Notes under the pieces: model-generated | What the model was told of the DNA's origin: nothing | The model's database searches: none | What the model saw: the letters and a program-made list of their open reading frames with translations, nothing else | Origin: Lachnospiraceae bacterium | Lineage (GTDB): Bacteria; Bacillota_A; Clostridia; Lachnospirales; Lachnospiraceae | Direction of reading: 5' to 3' | DNA: 5,450 nucleotides | NCBI GenBank assembly: GCA_017416055.1 | Contig: JAFQDI010000154.1 | Span: forward strand, 1 to 5,450 | Position numbers and translations under genes: made by a program | Shown: positions 1 through 4,618 of the stretch, in pieces | Position numbering within the stretch: position 1 is the first letter of the stretch | How the letters are laid out: every line of letters starts with the position of its first letter

Positions 1-31
1 CGAAAACATTATTATACTGTTTTATTGAGCC

Positions 32-45
32 GCCCCTTCCGGGGC
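32..45 (-). other. Small GC-rich hairpin near the left edge
   Basis: The arms GCCCC and GGGGC are perfect complements around a four-base loop, GGAA in minus-strand RNA. It lies downstream of the larger hairpin at 68-122. The bases that follow on the minus strand (GGCTCAATAAAAC) are not a U-tract, so I do not call it a terminator. A TATAAT-like hexamer occurs on the minus strand at 11-16, but no -35 element stands at the right distance, so no promoter is called. Its role is unknown. Confidence 0.35.
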
Positions 46-61
46 CCCACGATCTTCTCTC

Positions 62-670
62 TGAAATAGAAATAGCCCTTGATCGATCTGTCTCATCAAC
101 GAATCAATCAAGGGCTATTTCTCTGACATCTTGATATCTAACATCTTTGGATAACCTCTCTTTCTGTAGAGTCTGACGATGTTCTTTCTCTCTGTCCGAA
201 ATTCTTCTCCGTTTCTTTTTTCTTTTCTACTTTTTCTCTTAAGCGAGAATCCACCGGTCGGATGATTTCTTCTGATTAAAAGTATCGTCTCACCGTTCAT
301 CACGTTTGGCTCTTCGTCTTGGCTAAGTACCTTTTGGTTACATATTTGTCGGTTTTATGTTCCAACCTCTTTTGGTTTCCGCTGGTTTCCTTTTTGCCTT
401 TTGTCTTTGGCTATCTATATGAATTTTCTCCTTCGCTGTTTTTCGTGATCACCGGTTTCTAATATCGGGTTAATGTTTTTCACATCTAGCTTTCTTTTCT
501 CGCTTGCTTTCGATCTAACGCTCTTCAGTTATTCTACGTCCGATATCATTTAGAAATCAGGTTTTCCTACTTCAGCTTAAAAACTCGTTAGCCTTTGACG
601 TTTCGCCTCTCGGTTTTTGAACTGCCAGGTTTTTTGTTTACCTAGTACATTGGACTCACTCCTTTTCTGT
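62..670 (-). ncRNA. Candidate large non-coding RNA gene, about 600 nt
   Basis: No frame here holds a convincing gene; the longest open frame is a 62-codon Lys/Arg-rich stretch at 115-303 with a GTG start and no good ribosome binding site. Yet the stretch is framed like a transcription unit: an extended -10 promoter at 677-705 puts the 5' end near 670, and a 21-bp hairpin at 68-122 with a U-rich 3' flank could be its end. Possible internal helices, in minus-strand RNA, are CUAACG (591-586) with CGUUAG (520-515), continued by AGUU (585-582) with AACU (530-527); AUCC/GGAU (263-249); and UUCUC/GAGAA (249-234). Each is short enough to arise by chance. The RNA would be very A+G-rich with many A-rich loops. 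It shows no tRNA, rRNA, tmRNA, RNase P, SRP or T-box signature that I recognise. The length suits classes such as ROOL or OLE, but that is a guess. A long untranslated leader of a gene beyond the left edge is the main alternative. Confidence 0.5.
68..122 (-). terminator. Long hairpin, probable terminator of the candidate ncRNA
   Basis: The arms 107-122 and 68-83 are perfect 16-base complements (AGAAATAGCCCTTGAT and its reverse complement). In minus-strand RNA the stem extends by five more pairs, two of them G-U (U106-G84, U102-G88), leaving a 13-nt loop. The same positions in plus-strand RNA would be C-A mismatches, so the structure favours minus-strand transcription. The 3' side is U-rich (CUAUUUCUAUUUC) but is not an uninterrupted U run, so termination is likely rather than certain. 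Confidence 0.5.
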
Positions 671-687
671 GATTACAATATATCACA
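668..687. promoter_or_regulatory. Inverted repeat overlapping the ncRNA promoter -10, candidate operator
   Basis: TGTGAT, eight bases, then ATCACA form a perfect six-base-arm dyad centred on the -10 box at 677-682. A dimeric repressor bound here would block the promoter. The half-sites resemble TGTGA/TCACA of Crp-type sites, but the spacing (ten bases between TGTGA and TCACA instead of six) does not fit that family. A third ATCACA half-site lies at 716-721. No regulator gene is in the window. Confidence 0.35.
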
Positions 688-705
688 AAACTTTTTCTTT
701 TGCAA
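677..705 (-). promoter_or_regulatory. Promoter of the candidate ncRNA (extended -10)
   Basis: On the minus strand there is TTGCAA (700-705, 4 of 6 matches to TTGACA), a 17-base spacer, and TATATT (677-682, 5 of 6 matches to TATAAT) preceded by TGA, which gives an extended -10 (TGnTATATT). The spacing is optimal for a sigma-A-type promoter and the predicted start is near 670. No gene start follows within 600 bases except a two-codon frame at 642-650. Confidence 0.55.
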
Positions 706-819
706 CACGTAATAAATCACAATTTTTTTCTATGTTTTTTGTTTATACCATACAAATAATTCTTATTAGCACAACTTATCATTGACGCTCGGGCAGATCT
801 GTGTTATGCTGAATATGTT
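706..819. other. AT-rich spacer without a recognised gene
   Basis: This stretch lies between the promoter at 677-705 and the hairpin after the HAD gene. It contains poly-T/poly-A tracts, a second ATCACA half-site at 716-721 followed by a T-rich run like the one after 682-687, and a short AATAA/TTATT dyad near 755-768. I see no coding frame, RNA gene or convincing promoter in it. Confidence 0.4.
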
Positions 820-842
820 GGGGCCGGTCTTTGACCGGCCCC
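820..842 (-). terminator. GC-rich hairpin after the HAD gene
   Basis: Two perfect ten-base arms (GGGGCCGGTC and its complement) enclose a three-base loop, AAA in minus-strand RNA, beginning eight bases after the HAD stop codon. Position and strength fit a transcript end. The bases that follow (AACAUAUUC) are not a U-tract, so it may pause polymerase, act with a factor, or protect the 3' end rather than work as a classical intrinsic terminator. Confidence 0.5.
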
Positions 843-850
843 GTTGCGTA

Positions 851-1693
851 TTATAATTCAAAATTTTCCAAGATAAACTCCGCGATACCGTCTTCATTGT
901 TGGTTCCCGGGGTACAGTACTTTGCCGCAGCCTGAATCTCCGGTGCAGCGTTTTTCATTGCAACACTCCACCCTGCACAGCGAAGCATGGACAGATCGTT
1001 CTTGTCATCGCCAAACACCATCACGTCGTCCATGGATATGCCCAAATGTTCTGCCAAAAATGTCACTGCATTTCCCTTGCTCACGCCCGGAGGCATCAAC
1101 TCAATATTGTGTCCATCGGTGTCCTGATTACTGTAACTCAGTTCTCTCAGCCGGACAATAAAATCCGCATACTGAGCCATTCCTTTTTTTACCATGTTAA
1201 TCTTCACAACCTTCGGGTCTTCGGCATTACGCACATAGTCCAGTACGGAATCCACCGCAATCGCCCGTCCGGAACGAAGATAGGGAACATGCCAAACCGG
1301 AAGTCGGGACAAAAAATCGTCCACATGCTCTACCACTCTCTTTTCCTGCACGAACTCTCTGTCCTGAAACAGCTGAATCATAATATCGAACTGAGTCAAA
1401 AACTCCAGTGACTTCACCAGTGACTCTTTGGATATGTATCTTGCATACAGGGGCTTCTCCGGATGCTCTTCATCCCAAATCACTGCTCCGTTGCTGGAAA
1501 TCCCGTAGCGATAGGGAATCTGATCTCTGGGAATCAGGCAGTCTCCGCGACCGGTACAGGGAACAACGATGGCACCCTTCTCTATGCAGGCAAGCAATAC
1601 CTCACGAGTCCTCAGGGACATGGTCATATGATCATCGGTTAATGCAGTATCATCCAAATCTATCACAATCAATTTCGGCAACGGTTGTTTCAT
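851..1693 (-). CDS. Cof-type HAD-IIB family phosphatase
   Basis: A 280-residue cytosolic hydrolase of the haloacid dehalogenase superfamily, Cof/YidA-like subgroup; members usually remove phosphate from sugar phosphates or other small phosphorylated metabolites using Mg2+. The four motifs are visible: DLDDT (residues 12-16; Asp12 the expected nucleophile, Asp14 the acid/base), CTGR with Thr47, Lys206 in VSKGNA, and GDDKND (228-233) for metal binding. About 140 residues between motifs II and III form the C2-type cap that sets substrate choice; I cannot infer the substrate. The frame is open to an ATG at 1741, but I chose the ATG at 1693: it has a strong AGGAGG six bases upstream, whereas the ATG at 1741 has no ribosome binding site and overlaps the -10 box at 1740-1745. 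The gene has its own promoter and appears monocistronic; nagB upstream is separated from it by a terminator. Confidence 0.88.
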   Translation of the reverse strand: MKQPLPKLIVIDLDDTALTDDHMTMSLRTREVLLACIEKGAIVVPCTGRGDCLIPRDQIPYRYGISSNGAVIWDEEHPEKPLYARYISKESLVKSLEFLTQFDIMIQLFQDREFVQEKRVVEHVDDFLSRLPVWHVPYLRSGRAIAVDSVLDYVRNAEDPKVVKINMVKKGMAQYADFIVRLRELSYSNQDTDGHNIELMPPGVSKGNAVTFLAEHLGISMDDVMVFGDDKNDLSMLRCAGWSVAMKNAAPEIQAAAKYCTPGTNNEDGIAEFILENFEL

Positions 1694-1739
1694 CTCTCTC
1701 CTCCTCGTATCATCTGCATGCGTTCGTTCAGTCTTTTTC

Positions 1740-1768
1740 ATTATATACAGTCTTTTTCACTTTGTCGA
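1740..1768 (-). promoter_or_regulatory. Sigma-A-type promoter of the HAD gene
   Basis: On the minus strand there is TCGACA (1763-1768, 5 of 6 matches to TTGACA), exactly 17 bases, then a perfect TATAAT (1740-1745). The predicted start is near 1733, giving a leader of about 40 bases before the ATG at 1693. This is among the strongest promoter matches in the window. Confidence 0.75.
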
Positions 1769-1780
1769 GAGGCGTTTTCG

Positions 1781-1790
1781 CAAACGTTTG
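1781..1790. promoter_or_regulatory. Palindrome upstream of the HAD promoter, possible operator
   Basis: CAAACGTTTG is a perfect ten-base palindrome centred about 20 bases upstream of the -35 box, where an activator or repressor could bind. It could also be chance. A weaker dyad, TTGCTG (1823-1828) with CAGCAA (1840-1845), lies further upstream, and an isolated TATAAT on the minus strand at 1864-1869 lacks a matching -35. Confidence 0.25.
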
Positions 1791-1892
1791 TTTTCAACGT
1801 TCGAATTGCAACATGATTCGCATTGCTGCAACCGGCACTCAGCAACTCTCGAAGCGTTTTTGCATTATAGGATCGAAGTTTCCTCTAAAGCG

Positions 1893-1920
1893 AAAAAGGA
1901 CCCCGGCGATGCCGGAGTCC
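1893..1920 (-). terminator. Intrinsic terminator of nagB
   Basis: In minus-strand RNA, GGACUCCGGC pairs with GCCGGGGUCC over ten base pairs (one U-G) with an AUC loop, followed directly by UUUUU (1897-1893). It lies about 15 bases after the nagB stop codon and is a textbook intrinsic terminator. Confidence 0.9.
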
Positions 1921-1935
1921 CTGTCCTCAAATGGT

Positions 1936-2664
1936 TTAGTTCAATTTTGCTCCTGCCTCAGCATCCACGATAACGGTTACATCGGGATGATTTCTCAGGA
2001 TCGTCGCAGGGCAATCCACGTTCACAGGCTCATTTACCATGCGGTAAACTGCGTCTGCCTTATTTGCACCGGAAGCCACCAGCACGATCTTCTTGCAACG
2101 CATAATGCTCGCCAGACCCATGGACACTGCCTGAGTAGGGGTCTCCTCTCCCAGCGGGATGAAGAACCGGGAGTTGTCTGCGATGGTCTTCGCGGTCAGA
2201 TTTACCACGTGTGTCTCGGAATCTGCAGGAGTTCCGGGCTCGTTGAACCCGATATGGCCGTTTCCGCCAATACCCAGAAGCTGAACATCGATGGTCACGT
2301 TCTTCAGCATCTCCTCGTACTCTGCGCATGCCTTGTCAAGATCTGCAGCCAGACCGTTGGGCAGATGGGTGTTCTCCTCCTTGATGCCTACGCGGTCAAA
2401 CAGATAGTGATGCATGAACGCATAGTAACTCTCTTTGTGGGTAATGGGGAGACCAACGTACTCATCCAGGTTGTAGGTAATAACCTTGCTGTAATCGGTG
2501 CCGTTCTGTACATGATCCTCTACCATCGCGTCGTAAGTTCCGATGGGGCTGCTGCCGGTAGCGAGCCCAAGAACGGGAGTCTCGTTATTCTTTACCACAT
2601 CAAGCAGGATTTCCGCTGCTTTCTTGCTCATCTCATCATAATCTTTGGTGATAATTACGTTCAT
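1936..2664 (-). CDS. nagB: Glucosamine-6-phosphate deaminase
   Basis: A 242-residue cytosolic enzyme that converts glucosamine 6-phosphate to fructose 6-phosphate plus ammonia, feeding amino sugars into glycolysis. It is full length and close in size to the Bacillus type. Visible motifs are LGLATGSSPIGTY (residues 32-44, phosphate-binding loop), NLDEY with Asp67 (the expected general base), and GIGGNGHIGFNEPGTP (131-146), which holds His137 and Glu142 of the catalytic set. The residue matching Asp141 of the E. coli enzyme is Asn135, as I recall for Firmicutes members. The frame is open to 2808, but the family-typical N-terminus MNVIITKDYDEMSKKAA begins at 2664. That ATG is preceded by AAAAGGAG with six bases spacing, and the promoter at 2702-2730 lies between it and the far upstream start. 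No nagA or amino-sugar transporter gene is in view, so it is probably a single-gene unit. Confidence 0.96.
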   Translation of the reverse strand: MNVIITKDYDEMSKKAAEILLDVVKNNETPVLGLATGSSPIGTYDAMVEDHVQNGTDYSKVITYNLDEYVGLPITHKESYYAFMHHYLFDRVGIKEENTHLPNGLAADLDKACAEYEEMLKNVTIDVQLLGIGGNGHIGFNEPGTPADSETHVVNLTAKTIADNSRFFIPLGEETPTQAVSMGLASIMRCKKIVLVASGANKADAVYRMVNEPVNVDCPATILRNHPDVTVIVDAEAGAKLN

Positions 2665-2701
2665 GTCGTACTCCTTTTCCATTAGGATTTTCGTCTTGTC
2701 T

Positions 2702-2730
2702 ATTATAATACAGTTTGTTAAATTTGTAAA
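2702..2730 (-). promoter_or_regulatory. Sigma-A-type promoter of nagB
   Basis: On the minus strand there is TTTACA (2725-2730, 5 of 6 matches to TTGACA), 17 bases, then a perfect TATAAT (2702-2707). The predicted start is near 2695, giving a leader of about 30 bases. I did not find a clear GntR/NagR-type operator around it. Confidence 0.75.
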
Positions 2731-2759
2731 TAAAGAACTCCCTTCAATCAGAGAAAAGT
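2731..2759 (-). terminator. Possible weak terminator after the metallopeptidase gene
   Basis: In minus-strand RNA, AACUUUUCUC can pair with GAAGGGAGUU (four Watson-Crick pairs, three U-G pairs, one mismatch, two pairs) around a UGAUU loop, followed by CUUUAUUU. The stem works only in this orientation. It is weak and overlaps the -35 region of nagB, so confidence is low. Confidence 0.3.
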
Positions 2760-2782
2760 TTTTCCTGCCAAACCGCTTCAAC

Positions 2783-3511
2783 TCAGTCTCTTCTGCGCCC
2801 AAACGCACCCATCACAAAGAAGAGAAACCGAAGAAAATATACCAGCGATGTGAACATCGCAGCGAGATATGTCATGGCCGCTGCCGACAGTACCTGTCCG
2901 GCTCCGGCCATTTCTTCGTTCGTCAAAATACCCTCGTCTGACAGCATCCGCTTTGCCCGGCGGCTGGCATTGAGCTCCACCGGAAGAGTAACGACCGTAA
3001 ACACAAAGGATCCGGCATACAATGCCACACCCAACAAAGCCAGATAATAACCTAAATTTCCATTGCCCGACAATAAAATTCCTCCGTCCAGAAGCAGTCC
3101 GAACAACACCAGCGGCATCGCCAGACGAGACCCAAAATTCACCACCGGAACCAGCGCGGTACGAATCCGGTAAAACAGATACCCCCGCTTATTCTGCATC
3201 ACATGCCCAACCTCGTGGGCCGCAACCGCTACCGCCGCAATCGACGGCGACGCAAAAGTGCTGTCTGAAAGATTGACCACTGCCTTCGTTGGATGATAAT
3301 GGTCTGTCAGATTTCCGCTCACCCGCTCAACCCTCACATCGCTCACGCCGCCTGCGCGAAGCAGCCGAAGTGCGGTTTCCTCACCGGTAATCCCGTATCT
3401 CGTCCTTATTTTTCCGTACTTTGCATAAGTTTTGTGCACATTCGCGCTGGCAAGCGCAGAGACAATTCCACACACCAATATCGCTCCCAGAAACCAAAAA
3501 TAACTGCCCAT
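2783..3511 (-). CDS. YugP-like membrane zinc metallopeptidase
   Basis: A 242-residue integral membrane protein of the neutral zinc metallopeptidase family that includes Bacillus YugP. HEVGH (residues 99-103) is the zinc-binding HExxH motif, with His99 and His103 as ligands and Glu100 as the expected catalytic base. Glu179 in PVELNASRRA, a conserved block after the membrane spans, is a likely third ligand by inference. The conserved stretch DHYHPTKAVVNLS (70-82) precedes the active site. Hydrophobic segments lie at about 4-22, 130-148, 153-176 and 211-236, so the catalytic part sits next to the membrane. The C-terminus is basic (GRRRD). The start is supported by AAGGAG seven bases upstream of the ATG. 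It lies between two terminator-bearing units and seems to be transcribed alone. Substrates of this family are not well established. Confidence 0.9.
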   Translation of the reverse strand: MGSYFWFLGAILVCGIVSALASANVHKTYAKYGKIRTRYGITGEETALRLLRAGGVSDVRVERVSGNLTDHYHPTKAVVNLSDSTFASPSIAAVAVAAHEVGHVMQNKRGYLFYRIRTALVPVVNFGSRLAMPLVLFGLLLDGGILLSGNGNLGYYLALLGVALYAGSFVFTVVTLPVELNASRRAKRMLSDEGILTNEEMAGAGQVLSAAAMTYLAAMFTSLVYFLRFLFFVMGAFGRRRD

Positions 3512-3543
3512 TTATAAGCTCCTTTCACAGCATGTCTGTCGAA

Positions 3544-3549
3544 ATAGTA
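3544..3549 (-). promoter_or_regulatory. Possible -10 box for the metallopeptidase gene
   Basis: TACTAT on the minus strand lies 33 bases upstream of the ATG, within the short gap after the preceding terminator, where a promoter is expected. No good -35 match stands 16-18 bases further upstream (TTATAA at 18 is the nearest), so this is tentative. Confidence 0.25.
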
Positions 3550-3561
3550 TTTCCAATTCGA

Positions 3562-3625
3562 TTAAAATTATAAAACACCGCCTGCAGTCCGGAGAATTCT
3601 CCAATGCCGGCACAGACGGTGTTTT
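3562..3625 (-). terminator. Terminator after the thioredoxin-reductase-like gene
   Basis: In minus-strand RNA, AAAACACCG (3625-3617) pairs with CGGUGUUUU (3580-3572); the stem continues with one U-G and a CUG/CAG segment. The top contains a perfect 12-base palindrome, GGAGAATTCTCC (3591-3602), which can form an inner hairpin. The 3' flank UUUUAUAAUUUUAAU supplies the U-rich tail. It starts 22 bases after the stop codon. Confidence 0.75.
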
Positions 3626-3646
3626 CTATATGGATTACAATCCTTT

Positions 3647-4558
3647 TTATTTATTGTCCAAGTATCTGCATGCAGCCATCGCCGCGATCGCTCCGTCGCC
3701 GGCAGCCGTTACCACCTGGCGGATACCCTTGCTGCGGCAGTCGCCGGCAACATAGATGCCTTCCGTCTTCGTGCAGCAATCTTCGCCGGAATCAAAATAT
3801 CCCCAGTTGTTCAAGTTTGCCAGCTCTGCAAACGGCTGATTTTCGGGAATCAATCCAACCGCCAGGAAAGCTCCGTCCACCGCGATGAAGGAATCCTCTC
3901 CGGTGGCATCATTGTGAAGATGCAGGCCGCTCAAACTACCGTTCGTGCTCTCATATCCGCTCACTACGGTATTGAAATATGCCTCCACATTGTCCTTCTC
4001 CATCAACGCCTCTGACAACTTCTTTTCTCCGGTGAAGTCCGCCAGGTTCTGCACCACCGTCACTTTATTACAAACCTCAGAGAGAAGCAGCGCCTCCTGA
4101 AGTGCGGAGTTTCCACCGCCGATCATCGCCACATTCTGTCCCGCGTAGAACGCTCCGTCGCAAACTGCACAGAAGGAAATACCGTTTCCAACCAGCTCCT
4201 GCTCTCCGGGCAGACCCAACATGCGATGCTTTACACCCACCGCAAGGATCACTGCACCCGCCTCATAGCAGCCACCCTCCTCGGTATAAACCTTCTTCAC
4301 CTCACCGGGTTCAACTTTAACTACCTTTTCCAGCTCCACATCAGCGCCCAGAGCCATCGCCTGATCGGTCAATGCATCTGCAAACTCGGTTCCGCTAATC
4401 AGCTTCGTTCCGGGAATATTCTCCACCTTCGGGGAGTATGCGATCTGTCCGCCAAAGCCATTCTTCTCGATAACCAAAACCGTTTTTCCGGCGCGCAGTC
4501 CATAGATGGCTGCGGTAAGGCCGGCGGGACCGCCGCCGACGATGATTATATCATGCAT
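3647..4558 (-). CDS. Thioredoxin-reductase-like FAD disulfide oxidoreductase, NADPH motif missing
   Basis: A 303-residue cytosolic flavoprotein of the low-molecular-weight thioredoxin reductase family. GGGPAGLTAA (residues 8-17) is the N-terminal FAD-binding motif, CAVCD (130-134) the redox-active disulfide (usually CATCD), and AGDC...GIRQVVTAAGDGAIAA (271-293) the C-terminal FAD motif. The second nucleotide-binding glycine motif is kept as GGGNSA (147-152). The HRRxxxRA signature that normally follows and grips the NADPH 2'-phosphate is replaced by QNLADFTG (170-177). NADPH use is therefore doubtful; NADH, a ferredoxin or another donor is possible. The ATG at 4558 has GGAGG eight bases upstream. 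It begins 60 bases after nrdD, whose product carries a fused redoxin domain, so reduction of that domain is the likely job. Its terminator is at 3562-3625. I leave the symbol blank because trxB implies NADPH:thioredoxin activity that is not assured. Confidence 0.88.
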   Translation of the reverse strand: MHDIIIVGGGPAGLTAAIYGLRAGKTVLVIEKNGFGGQIAYSPKVENIPGTKLISGTEFADALTDQAMALGADVELEKVVKVEPGEVKKVYTEEGGCYEAGAVILAVGVKHRMLGLPGEQELVGNGISFCAVCDGAFYAGQNVAMIGGGNSALQEALLLSEVCNKVTVVQNLADFTGEKKLSEALMEKDNVEAYFNTVVSGYESTNGSLSGLHLHNDATGEDSFIAVDGAFLAVGLIPENQPFAELANLNNWGYFDSGEDCCTKTEGIYVAGDCRSKGIRQVVTAAGDGAIAAMAACRYLDNK

Positions 4559-4576
4559 GTTTCTTTCCTCCGTACA

Positions 4577-4610
4577 AAGAGCTGTGCACTAAAGAAAGTG
4601 AACAGCTCTT
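4577..4610 (-). promoter_or_regulatory. Hairpin between nrdD and the flavoprotein gene
   Basis: The arms AAGAGCTGT (4577-4585) and ACAGCTCTT (4602-4610) are perfect nine-base complements. After one mismatch a second four-pair stem, CACU/AGUG, follows with a six-base loop UUCUUU. It ends six bases before the GGAGG ribosome binding site of the downstream gene. The 3' flank is only UUUG-like, so complete termination is unlikely. Partial attenuation or an mRNA processing or stability element between two operon genes fits better. Confidence 0.5.
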
Positions 4611-4618
4611 AACTTACA

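Noticed and set aside
11..39. Possible minus-strand promoter at the left edge (TATAAT at 11-16)
   Set aside because: The expected -35 position holds AAGGGG, which does not match, and the downstream sequence is outside the window.
115..303. 62-codon minus-strand open frame, Lys/Arg-rich, GTG start
   Set aside because: No good ribosome binding site, no recognisable domain, composition explained by the purine bias of the region, and its stop codon lies inside the 21-bp hairpin. It is better explained as chance within a non-coding unit.
62..670. Group II intron, RNase P RNA, tmRNA or T-box leader
   Set aside because: I looked for a domain V-like hairpin, the RNase P core sequences, a tmRNA tag frame and the T-box motif AGGGTGGNACCGCG and found none.
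668..687. Crp/Fnr binding site
   Set aside because: The half-sites look similar, but the spacing is ten bases instead of six for Crp, and the arms lack the TTGAT/ATCAA of Fnr. It is listed only as an unnamed dyad.
1..820. CRISPR array, insertion sequence or attachment site in the left gene-free region
   Set aside because: No regularly spaced repeats, no transposase fragments, no terminal inverted repeats with target duplications, and no tRNA end were seen.
2060..2329. 89-codon minus-strand frame within nagB
   Set aside because: Out-of-frame shadow of nagB with a low-complexity Arg-rich translation.
1408..2685. 425-codon plus-strand open frame opposite nagB and the HAD gene
   Set aside because: It lies antisense to two well-recognised genes, crosses their terminator and promoters, and its translation shows no domain. 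It is a shadow frame.
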